A stretch of DNA of 64,000 nucleotides, from positions 28,259,069 through 28,323,068 of the forward strand of contig OZ038463.1 in assembly GCA_964036295.1 (NCBI GenBank). The letters are read 5' to 3'. Shown here one piece after another: positions 1 to 11,000 of the stretch (positions are counted from its first letter, which is position 1; each line of letters opens with the position of its first letter). The notes beneath the pieces were generated by a model. That model had not been told where the DNA came from and made no database searches. It saw only the letters and a program-made list of their open reading frames with translations. A program made the translations under genes and the position numbers. The stretch comes from Plumapathes pennacea. Lineage: Eukaryota; Cnidaria; Anthozoa; Antipatharia; Myriopathidae.

Positions 1-3000
1 CTTTGGTGGCTGAAAGCATCAGTGATTCACAGGCTGCATAGTTGTTCTTCACATTGGGTGGAACATTTACAAGGCCAAAGTGTTGCCGCAGATGATATAA
101 GGTCCCAACATCTCGTCCACTTGCAGGCGTTGCTTTATAAAGTTCATTCCATATGAACTACACAGAAACAAAGAGAATGGCAAAACAAAAGAATTCAAGA
201 AATTATTCACATGTCTGTGAACATCCCCTAAATTCCACCAACTCTTTCTGAAAGTTAATTCTAAGGCATTATAGCTTTTAAAATAATATATATAGGCCTA
301 TATAAAATATTGGTATGAGGGCTTCTCCTGCAGGGTCCACTGGGCATCTATTTTATTTTATATTTACCCCAAGAAATGCCATCTTTACATGCCACAGGGC
401 AGGACACTCTACAAAGCTCTGGAATTTGTCTGATGGCTTGTCGCATCCAAGTCTTGTCCTCTTCGCTCCTGTCACTCTCTCTCTTCCAAGTTGGTCACCA
501 ACAAGAGGCATTTTCACACCTTTCAGAACTTCATCTACTGAAGGGTTCTCATCCCCCTTTAAATGTAATCAGATTGTGTTAGCTGTTAAGGAAATATCCA
601 ATAGTAAGTTATCTCAAACAAGTATTATATAATTGTATTTATATATTATGTGGGTTTTATGTACTGTTCTTTGAGTACAACTGTAATCAATATTATTATA
701 TACAATAATATTAATTCTCATATCTGCTAGCTACGTTTATGCCAGCATGCCATGCAACTTGAATCCAAGCAAGAGATTAATTAGCTGTATCTGCCATTAT
801 CTTCATTGGATAAAGCTGACTTATTAATGCAGCTGATCATGAGTTGAAAGAGTTTTTGATCCTCGACCTGACCGTACATATACTTATAGTCTGATATGCA
901 GAGTAAAATTTGCTCAAAACATGCATAGATTTGTTGCCTGTTTTGTGGCATTTAAACATGTCATTTTGCAACAATATTTTGGTTAGGTGACCCAAAATTG
1001 TCCACTAAGAATCAGTTTTTGAAAAGAGCATCAAATATATGTGGACATGCAAAATTCCCATATAAATCTTTGGTTTTAATGCTATATGGACCTGAAATTT
1101 TGCATGTTTACACATTATGGTCTTTCAATGCTGGGTCACATTGACCCACTAATATTGTTGCAAATGGCCTATCATGAATAACTTTAACTTATATGAACAT
1201 GCAGTACCTGTTGTTTGTAAACATCAGTAACAAATGCCTAAAGATATTCTAGATACTGGCACACATCTGAATGCCTTGATTGGTTGAATGGCACGACTGG
1301 CAGGCCAATGATGTCTGACTTTTTCTCCATAAATGAAGAGAACCTGAAAATTGTGTCAACAAAATAATATTTATCAGACTATCATTTCATGTCACAATGT
1401 CAGTGTACATAGTGACAGATCTGGTACAAGCTTCAAAGCGAGGCTCCTGGCATAACTCAGTAGCTAACTCTCTGAGAAAAAATGCGTATACCTTCTCTGT
1501 GGATGTCTTAAGTGATTTAGAGCAACAGGAAGCTATCCTGTTTACTACCTGGTGAGCTTTGAAGCCAACTTGGTGGCACCATGCAATGAGCGAATTAGGT
1601 GGCAATATATCTCTGCAGTACAATATTGTAATCAAGATCAGGAGACAGGCTTTCCAACCAGCAGTTTTACCACTACTGGCCAAGTTTTCTTTTAAGTACT
1701 GCAAAGAGACAAGAGAAGAAAGATAGAGGTTTCTCACCTCTTTATTTTCTGTCTTTGTCTCTTCTCTTAGAAAATCCATGGTACCTGAACTACTGAAGTT
1801 CACAGTTGTATATTTATTGCATTTGCATAAGGCAATTTTTATACCTGTGTGGTATGTGCTTGGGAATTTCAGGAACAAATGTTGCCATGAATGGAAAAAA
1901 TTCAGCCAATACACGTGCAACCAGGATGATGTAATCCTGTCTTAACTTCTCCATTTCGTCTTTGCCCATCAGATAATTGATGTTCTCAAAGTTGTCTGGA
2001 TCTGCAATCAGAGGCTTGGTATCATCAAGATTAGTTGATGGCACTCGATCAAATGTTATGAAATGTGCTATCCAATGCATATCTGAGTTTCTGTGGTTTT
2101 TTAAGATAATGTTGACTAAAATTTTGAAATCAATGTTGTCAAAAACAACCCTCATTTCCTTCCCTGCTGCAATGCTTTCCCTCACTCCTTGGATAAGGTT
2201 GGCACCAATTCCCTCCATGATGTTTCTGTAGCTATCACGTGTTTGGCTAATTCCCTGTCTGTTAAGTCTCTCAACAGTCTGAAAACACATTTGCAAACCA
2301 GTATTATCCTTTGAATCAATCATACAGTGCTATTCTGATATTAGTGTCAACTTGGCATAATATTGCCATTCAAAAAACTCCTGATATTTTGATGTATAAG
2401 ATTCATGTCATGGGAGTCTGATGATAACCAATATAACCCTCAAAGAAATGCTGAGGTGATGCATGTTACAAAATAAATTAATTATACCTACCTTAGCTGA
2501 TGTATTTCCAACTGCAAGTAGTACCGTGTTGATCTTCTGTACCAGGCTTAGTTCACGCCATCTGCAATTCATTAGAATTCCATAGGCAGTACAGATAGGG
2601 AGAACTTGCTTTTTACCATCTCCTTTGATCTTTGGTACTCCAACTGCTACTAGGAAGTCCAGAACATCAGGAGCACAATCCCTGAGCTCTGACATGATCT
2701 TGGCCCATTCAAAGTGCTCAAGGTCCTGTATGTATAATACGTACAGTATTAATATTCTTGGTGTGAATTTATTAATACATGTACATGAACTGTTTAAAAC
2801 CATACTAAGTAAATGTAGCTTGATAAATTTAATATATCCACTTTAGCTGCCGGTTCAGATAGCGACATATAACATAACATGATTTTTATTCTTGTTATAT
2901 ACACTTTTTACCTTGTGTTTTGAAAATGGAACTCGTAGAACAGAACCAGATGTGTCATTCCTGGTGCACAGCTTTTGGCACTGGTGGTTTACATCCTGCA

Positions 3001-4467
3001 GGATTTTGAATTTCACTGCATCCTTCACCTCCTTTGATGCAGCGACAATCTCTGCCAGCTGCTCTGCTGTGGCGCTGGTGGGTACAGCAAGCACAGCCTT
3101 GATGGCACTGATGGTCTGCCTGTCCAGAATTGCTGTTTTTGCAAACTTTGCAAAGTATTGTAATATTATATAAACATAAGTGTGCACATGTGAGCTGATA
3201 AGTTATAATGATAACAACCATAAAGAGTAAGAAATAAATCAATATTTTTTTAGTGTGTGTTGCAATAATAATACAATTTATTGTTTCAACATTTGGGTAC
3301 CTAAGACAAACTGCTGTGCTGCAGTATTTTCAGAATTCAGAAGATTGACTCAACAAAAGGTCCAGCTTCTCAAAGCTGATAATGATGACATGATATGTTA
3401 TAGCATTATACTACATTTTTCTATTCATATTAATATATTATAACTCAACACTTTACCTTGCATATTAGAATATAATAGACTAAATAGCTACTGTAGCTGG
3501 ATTGTTTTGTCCATATGCTTTCACATTAAGACATTATATAGGATGCCAATGCATGAATATGAACTAATTAATATTACAATATAAGATTACATGCCAGTTA
3601 GTGTTTTACTGTTTACATTATTACAGTAACAGATTTATAAAGTTACAAAATACAAAATATTATATTGTGTATACAAACTCAACGTAAACTCAACGGTAAC
3701 TTCAGTCAGTGGCCTGTTCCATGTCACAACAGCAGTCAGCGGGGATCTGACCTGCAGCCATATAGTGTATTTAGTAAAAATATATGCACAATATTTTGTA
3801 GTTAATACATAGTCATTTGATTCACACAATAATTGTTAATAGCTAGCTTACCGAAGGATTGCGGAGACCAGATGATGCAAGATTTGCACTTGCCGCTCTC
3901 TCCTGATCCGCAGAGGCTTCTTTGGCACTTGCCGCGTTTCCGGATGGCAACTCCAGTGAAGATGGGATAAGCCGTTTCTCAATAGGCCCCGGGTGAGCCA
4001 ATGCTCGCGCACTTGGAGCTTGGAAATATTCGGTAGTTTCAGCGATACAAGTTACTAAAAGTTATAAAAAAAATCAGATCAAAGAATCGAAATATCCCGT
4101 ATTTACCTGTTTTTTTCTTTGGTCGCCCAGATGAGGGGGAGGCTACTGATGGACTGTCTGCAGCCTTCCTTGCCCTTTTAAACCGAAGCACCGATTCCTG
4201 TTGCTTTTGAGAATGCAAGCACAAGTCGGTGAATTGCTGCACTTTGATGGTCTTGATGGAACATGGCCTGCAAATCCTCCGAGGTAGTCCATCATCATGA
4301 GCAACGTGGATACCAATTAGTTTTAAAGTGTCGATTGTCCCATCTTTTGTTGTTTTTTGTCCAAAAAGATCTATGGGATGATTTGCTGGAGTTAATGAAT
4401 TGTTACAGCACCTACACACTGTGTTAATGTGCGGGGCTGCACACTTGCGTGGCGTGGATTCCGCCAT
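1..4467 (-). CDS. DUF6589-family protein with N-terminal ZAD-like cysteine domain (3' end beyond window, one in-frame stop)
   Basis: Eight exons read right to left: 4107-4467, 3852-4054, 2912-3145, 2492-2725, 1845-2278, 1208-1343, 368-556 and 1-157 (continues off the edge). All borders are GT-AG and phases agree throughout. I chose the ATG at 4465-4467 because its context (AAAATGGCGG) is better than the in-frame ATG at 4480-4482. Exon 1 encodes two CxxC pairs (CRCC and CRPC) around a DGLPRRIC stretch, like a ZAD-type zinc-binding module, followed by a basic GRPKKK tract. Exons 5-7 carry the recognisable DUF6589 signatures: VVFDNID with a later HWIAHF, LVARVLAEFFPF, then MPLVGDQLGRERVTGAKRTR and ALWHVKMAFLG. 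Exon 8 continues with GTLYHLRQHFG. The family is known from cnidarians and fungi and has no established function. A TAG lies in frame in exon 6 (1238-1240, codon 524), so this copy may be a pseudogene, or the base may be an assembly error. Confidence 0.75.
1208..1343 (-). other. Exon 6 of the DUF6589 gene, interrupted by an in-frame TAG
   Basis: The exon starts after a CAG acceptor at 1344-1345 and ends with CAG before a GTACTG donor. It accepts the phase-2 end of exon 5 (AG plus G) and leaves phase 0 for exon 7. Reading is family-like on both sides of the stop (PVVPFNQSRHSD before, AFVTDVYKQQ after), which argues for a recent nonsense change rather than a wrong exon. A GT inside the exon before the stop would give a phase that exon 7 cannot accept. 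Confidence 0.7.
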
Positions 4468-4960
4468 TTTCTCTGTGAACATTTACTTCCGGTTGTTTTG
4501 CATTGTATTTGAAATAACCAATCAGGATCGTCTAAAAATCGGATTCTGCCAGAGCCTTTGATTTCTTCGGGCATGCGCGTAAGACATCGGAGGGTCTGGG
4601 TACGAGATTGCAGGCTTCCATGCAAACGAAAGAGAGCGTCGGCGTCGAGAACTAGGATTTCTAAAATCGCTCATTGATCATATTTTTTATACTTCTCAAG
4701 TTCTGGTGCTGAAAACAGTTTATGGATTTTTGACGGCTGATTGTAAATATTTAATTTTATACTTTGCAACAGTCAAATTTGGACAGCTGGTATGTACAAA
4801 TTTATGTTCCGGATATTTTTTTAGTAAGTTTAAAACATTTTTAAAAGTTTCATTGAAGAAAACCAGCTAAAAACCTGAAAGAAAAATCGTCGTCGAAAGT
4901 GCATTTCACACCCTCCCCTCCCCCCTTGGTTTATTTCATGGCGCGCAAACCGTAACCAAG
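4468..4960. promoter_or_regulatory. Divergent promoter region between the DUF6589 gene and FCP1
   Basis: About 490 bp separate the two start codons, which face away from each other. No TATA box is obvious. A CT-rich tract and a GGCGCGC stretch lie just before the FCP1 start. Both start codons sit in an A-rich/ATGGCGG context, matching the YY1-type AAGATGGCGGC element on the FCP1 side (4957-4967) and nearly so on the other side. A shared bidirectional promoter is inferred from the geometry. Confidence 0.5.
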
Positions 4961-7900
4961 ATGGCGGCCGGTCAGGTTCGCGAAGTGGTCATTTCTTCGG
5001 AGTTTTCTGCTAAGCTAGTAAAATGGCACGTTCGAGATGGAAAGGAAATCAGAGAAGGGAGTCTTCTTGGTTTCTATCAGAGGTTAGATGTTGGAGAAGA
5101 GGCAGAGACTTGTGTCAAAAAGCCGAAATTAAAGTCACCCTTCAACGGCAAAATTCGGAAGTTGCTGGTTGCTGAAGGTGACGTTATTCCAGCAAGGTAA
5201 GACGAACTGACCTCACTTTTAGTTGATAATGAGCATAACACTTTTCACTTTACAAGCTGCCGCTGTTATGTTTTAAATCTTAGTGAAATTTTACATCCTT
5301 CTAAGTCGTTACAAATGGCGAAATCCGAAACTCTGTACTTAATCTAGTACAAACAGTGGTTGATGTTGGTCAATCAATAATTAACTAATAGTCACAAAGA
5401 AGCTGTCATTTTACTCATACTCTTCCTAATCGGTATTGTTCGATTATTGCTCACCCTTTGTACTTGTATAATGTGTATTGTATGGTTTATACTATGTAAT
5501 GGTATGTGTACTAGAGCACAGATTTCACGAAGTCACAAAGCCCAGTCCTGGTTCAATGTGACATTTTGTCTGAACCATTTGCCTTGGGACTGCTTGGGTG
5601 AGAGTGTTGTTAGTGAGTGACACAAAACAACAGTAGTAATTTAATAGTATACCTGCCAACTCGCACACCTTGGGCGTGAGTCTTACACCTGCAGGCCGAA
5701 AGTTTACTACTCATGCCTACGGATCAATTTCTCATGCTTGGCTGAAACAGTTGGCTATGACAGCGTTAACTGACGTATACTACACTTTTGAAAAAATATG
5801 GAAACTTGAACCGATGCAAGGGAGGAAAAATCCAATTGAATGAATTGAACTTTCCCTAAGTTTTCAGATTTTGAAGGGAAAGGCATTTGGGGCAAAGTTG
5901 TGTTCGGTGAACTGGAACTTTACGTAACGTCTTCGGAAATCTTCGGAAATCTTCAAAAATGGTCAGGTCATCTTCAAACAAAAATCTCCTGCTTTTATCC
6001 CCCAAAAATTGGCAGGTACATTATATACAGTACTATAGTGGTAGAGTCAAATGAAGAGGCTTTGTCTGATGGGGGTATTTTACATGTCTCCAGTCATGCC
6101 TCACCGTTATACTGTAGTTTGATTTTGTTGTGAGGATTTGGTTGAAGGCTCCTAAGTTGTAGTGCTGTGAATAAGATTGGTTACAGGGCTTGAAAGTATT
6201 TCTTCAGCTACCTCAGGCTGACAGGTTGTCCAGTTGTCCGGGACAACCCAAAACCTGCTGGGCAACCAAGCGGTGTGCAATGGTTGCCCCTTGGGCAATG
6301 AAAACTGGAGCAATTTTGAGTGCTTATGCTTTTTAACACAATGTGGGGCACCAAGACATGACTTGTTTGGGACACAAAAAAGTGTTCATTGTCTGTAATA
6401 ACCAGTGTCCATATTGAGTGGGCTTAATTTGTATGAGTTTTGGTCAGGACAACATAACATGTCCATATTAACCAGTATCTGTAAGGCCAGGTTTCAATTG
6501 TATTGTATTTTTTAGAGTTGCCTTAGTTACACATTTCAAGGGGAACTTTTACATGCATCAACATGTATCTTGAACCATCCAACACAATTATTGTGTTGAC
6601 CTATCAAAAGCAAAATAGTACATAGGAGATAATAAATTTCTAGATTGTAACATTTTTAACCCTGGGGCCTAATTTTTCTACATCAAAATGCATCCTTATT
6701 GAGCGTGTGCTCTGCAGCCATGCTGGAGGAGAGAACAATAAATTGTATTTCTCTCTGGAAAAAATCTATTGTTGTGCAAATTAAATTATTTCATTGTTTC
6801 TCTGCTCCAGCATGGCCACAGTGCACATACTGTATAAGTTATATGTATATGATTGTTCCAAAATAAATAAACAATAAACTACTTTTGGCGAGGAAATATG
6901 CACGGATAATTGTCCGAGGATATTATCTGTTCCGAGAAGCGAACAGTTGCCCGAGAGCGAAGCTGGAGGGCAACTGTGAGCTTCGAGGAACAGATAATGT
7001 CCAAGGACAATTATCTGTGCATATTTCCGAAGTCAAAAGTAGTTTATTGTCTTTATTATCCTTCAAATATTTCCTTTCGCAGTGCAAATAATGGCGCGGA
7101 AACTGTGAAGCTTTTTAGTGCTTTCTGGAACTGCTTTTTTGAGCAATAAATTGATGACATCCTCAGTAGTCATCTTGTAATGATTTTTGTGACTAAACAA
7201 TAGAACTGTGTTCGGATATTGTCAATAAACAGCGTTAGTTCGCCAGGCGGGGGTTATTTGCTGATAACGTCCGCTCACGAGTGGACGTTATTTGGTCATG
7301 TGTCACGATTCTACCAATCACGCGTGGGGGGAATATTTGATGGGTCATAATGAAAAATATCATTAAAGTGGATTTCAATTTTTCCAGAAATGCATAAAAT
7401 TATGAGGGGGTGAAGACAAGGTTTTATTAAATAAATGTTTTGTTTAACTACACTACATTTTCTTGAAAAAGAGTACTTTTCACATCTCAGTTACTCATTT
7501 GGGACAAGAAACTGTTCAATTTTGGAACAGATGGGACATGGTGGTTAAATTTTATCCATTCAAAGTGCTTTTGAATATTATGTTTGTATCCAGTGCACCA
7601 GTGGCGTTAGTGGAAGAAGTGGGTGAGTGTGAACACAAGACTGTGATGAAGGAGTTGTGCTGTGACTGTGGAGTTGATCTCAGAAGGTAAACCTTATTTT
7701 GTTGTTTGTAACTGTCAGTAAGTTGTTGTGTCTCCGATGTGATATGAGAATTGCCTAATATTCCAGCTTCTAGTTTTGGTTCTCTTTTTCTCCCATCTTA
7801 TTCTGATATGATCAACATAACTCCTTGTCTTATGGATGGTTGCTGGATAACAGTTTTGACCACCATTAGAAAAAGTTCATTTATTATGACAGGGGGGAGG

Positions 7901-7986
7901 GTGACATGAGGATAATGAAACTTGAAGCATGAAATTTTAGCAGCCCCCCCCTGTTAGCATTTCAGTTTTTTGTCTGCCCCCTCCCT

Positions 7987-8017
<31 letters not shown>

Positions 8018-11000
8018 CACCCTTGGTAGTTGAAAAAAATTTCAGAATCCCCCTCACTTCCAAGAGTTCTCCCCCCCTCCTCCCCCCTCAGGTGTCTACA
8101 AATTTTTGTTTCTTTTGGCTTTTCTTCCTGTACCACACAATTTTGTGGGAGTCCCGATAGAAATATTCTCAATATTATTGCCATACTGGTCTTTTATTTG
8201 TTAAAATGATTTTCTTGGGCTTATTTTCAGTGAAGGGGAGGGGAGGGGTTAGGGACTTTTGCAATACATGGCTAGACTTATAAATATATCTTACTCATTT
8301 CAATGTGCAAACTAAAGCATTAAATTGGCTGAGAGGGCCTCTTTCACCAGAATACTGTATCTGAAATACTAATAATTCAGAGTAGCATGTTGGCTATGCA
8401 ATCCGTCTTCATTCAAGCCTTTGTTTAGTCCAAGATTCCAGGCTATTTCTTCATATAATTTAATTAATTTTTGATTTGGTGGGTTGAGGGATGGGTACAC
8501 TGCCAAAATATAATTCTTGCCTGCACAGAAACTGTTATTTTTTTTTAAGGTTATCAGAAATGGGAGAGCCTTCTTCTCCAACAGTGCCTATGATACACAA
8601 CATCCCCGAGCTGAGAGTCAGTTTAGATGTAAGTTCACACTGATTACATGTTGTATCCTCCATAACTAATAAGAAATAACAATAAATATATATTATATTT
8701 AGGAGGCCTACTTCACCCAAAAGTGTTTTACAGAAGGATCCAGGAAAAACATTAAATATACTGTAAATTTAATTATAACAGCCTTATGTTGATTAAACTT
8801 ATTATGTTTATGGTTACATTTAATTACATTTTATAGTTAATGAGTCATTACTTATGTGGTATTAATAGTAGATGGAACTGCAGCCCTTGAATTTGAATGA
8901 TGCCTTAAAAAGCCCTTCAATTTGGACAGCAGTCCTTCATGCGTTTGTAAGCAATAGTTGACCAGAAGAGCTTGAATCAATCCAGAACATTTATGGACTG
9001 GCAATTTGACCACCAAGACACTTTTTGAAGAACAGCACAGAAGACTGCTCAGATGTAGTCGGTTCAGGAGGACCAAGCTTATGAGAAACTAAAAATCTTC
9101 AATGAATATTTAACTTATTTTTTCAGGCAACAGGTGATTTTTCAGTCCTTGAGAAATGAAAATATTGTCCATGAGAAGTCTTTGAAAAGTCCTTGGATTT
9201 TGATTTGAAAATGATGTATGAACCCTGTGGGGCCTTTCAAACTTCGGTGATTGAATTTGTGGATAAAGCATTACAGTACTCACTGAGGTCCATTAGTTGA
9301 TTAACATTCACTTACAACTTACAGGAATTCTATGTAAGGATGCCCTATCATCCTACCAAGAAATAGTGTGTCCTGCTTCTGACTAGTATTTTGTCACATC
9401 TTAGGAAGCAGAGGCATTAGGCAAGAAAGACAAGGAAAATCTGATACAAAAACGTAAGCTTGATCTTGTGGTGGATTTAGATCAGACCCTGATCCATACA
9501 ACCATGGAGCTTGTTCCAAGCGATATGGAGGCAAGTGTTCAGTATATCAGTATCCTATTGCGGCTAAACTACAGGGCCCAGTTGTTTGAAGCTTGATTAA
9601 GCTTATCCAGGATTAACCAAATTTTTTTCCTTCGTCCTGTTGGCCAACAAACTGCACAACCATCTAAAAAGCTTTTTTAGCTCAAAACTTATACAGAACG
9701 CTCAATTCTGAGCGAAACCTTTCTGTTATTTAGACTTAAAAACAACGAAACGTTTGCTGCTAATCCAGGACTAGCCTACTCGTCCTTTGAACAACCAGGC
9801 CCAGAATACCATGCATCTTCTATTATTAACAATAGAACCTTTTGTCTTTCTTTCTTTCCTCGTTTTACAGAGAGCTCTGTGATCTGTGACAATAGGTGCA
9901 GGTATTCTGTAAATGCCTTGTTAGTCCTGAATATGACATGTGTGTCTTGGAATTAATTCTAAAGCCTTGGACAAACGAGATTCAAGTTGACGCAAGTTGA
10001 CACAAGTTTTCAAACTTGCGCAGACTTGCGTTTCGTTTGGCCACCCACTTGCATGGATTGGGGGAGTATGTGCCGCCTCAAAGGGTATCTTTTTCAAGCA
10101 TTTTTAGTCTGAAAAAGGTATAGATTATCCCTTTTTGGTCTGAAATAGGGTATCGATTTTGTCTTTTTGGTCTGGGATAGGCATGACTTTAACATGATGT
10201 GTCACCGTGGACATTGCATGACAATTGGAAGAAAACACAGGGCAGAAATTGTTGCAAAAGAAAACAAGAAGACCCCCCATCAAAAGTGAAAGAACAAGAT
10301 ATTTGACTCAAATTCTGACTCAGAACCGTAAAAAAAGAAAAAATTCTTTACATAACTTGCATGGGTTTGCATCGACTTGCATCTCGTTTGGCCAAGGCAT
10401 AATCCATGTAAGAACTGGGTTGTTCTGCATTGGTGGTGGAATAATGCATACATGCAACATCTACCACTTTGAATGCCAGAATTGTCTTCAACAGTTTCTG
10501 GGGGAGCAAGCTGCCTGAGCTCCTAAAAAAGTACGATCAAAAACAAGTTTAAATTTGCTACCCACTTTAGTAAGATTGCGTTATACTTGCTCTTACTCAC
10601 CACTCTAATTTTTAAAAATTCCAAGCTTTTGTTTTTCATACTTAATATGTCTTCTCTGTTTTAATTTTGCTTCCTGTTCTCAGGGTGTCCACCATTTTCG
10701 TCTTCCTGGTCACCCTGTGTGGTACCACACCAAGATTCGCCCCGGAACTTTCCAGTTTCTCAAGAAAATTTCTGAGCTGTACCAGCTGCACATTTTCACT
10801 ATGGGCTCTCGTGTGTACGCTCACACCATTGCACGCATCCTGGACCCTACAGAGAAACTGTTCGCTCACAGGATTCGCTCCAGAGATGAATGTCTTAACG
10901 TCTTCTCTAAATCACATGACCTCGGGTTAGTGCTTCACATTATCAGTCAAGGCAAAAACACAAGTTAGGTTAAAAACGTGAAATGTAAGAAAAGAGCCAT

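Larger units (their letters stand above)
9531..10683 (+). other. GC-AG intron inside the FCP1 catalytic domain
   Basis: Exon 4 ends GATATGGAG and the intron begins GCAAGT, the standard context of a GC donor. Exon 5 begins GGTGTCCAC after CAG at 10681-10683. Joining them in phase 0 gives DMEGVHHFRL, which aligns with the human GIFHFQL segment. The nearest GT (9535) would leave the wrong phase. Confidence 0.75.

Noticed and set aside
1387-1920. 177-codon minus-strand frame in a DUF6589 intron, with an exon-like centre after a TTTGCAG
   Set aside because: The flanking exons 5 and 6 join in perfect phase without it and give family-like sequence, and I cannot relate it to a protein family. An alternative exon remains possible.
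10667-10968. Second open frame over FCP1 exon 5
   Set aside because: It is an out-of-frame shadow; only the other frame matches the FCP1 catalytic domain and fits the exon phases.
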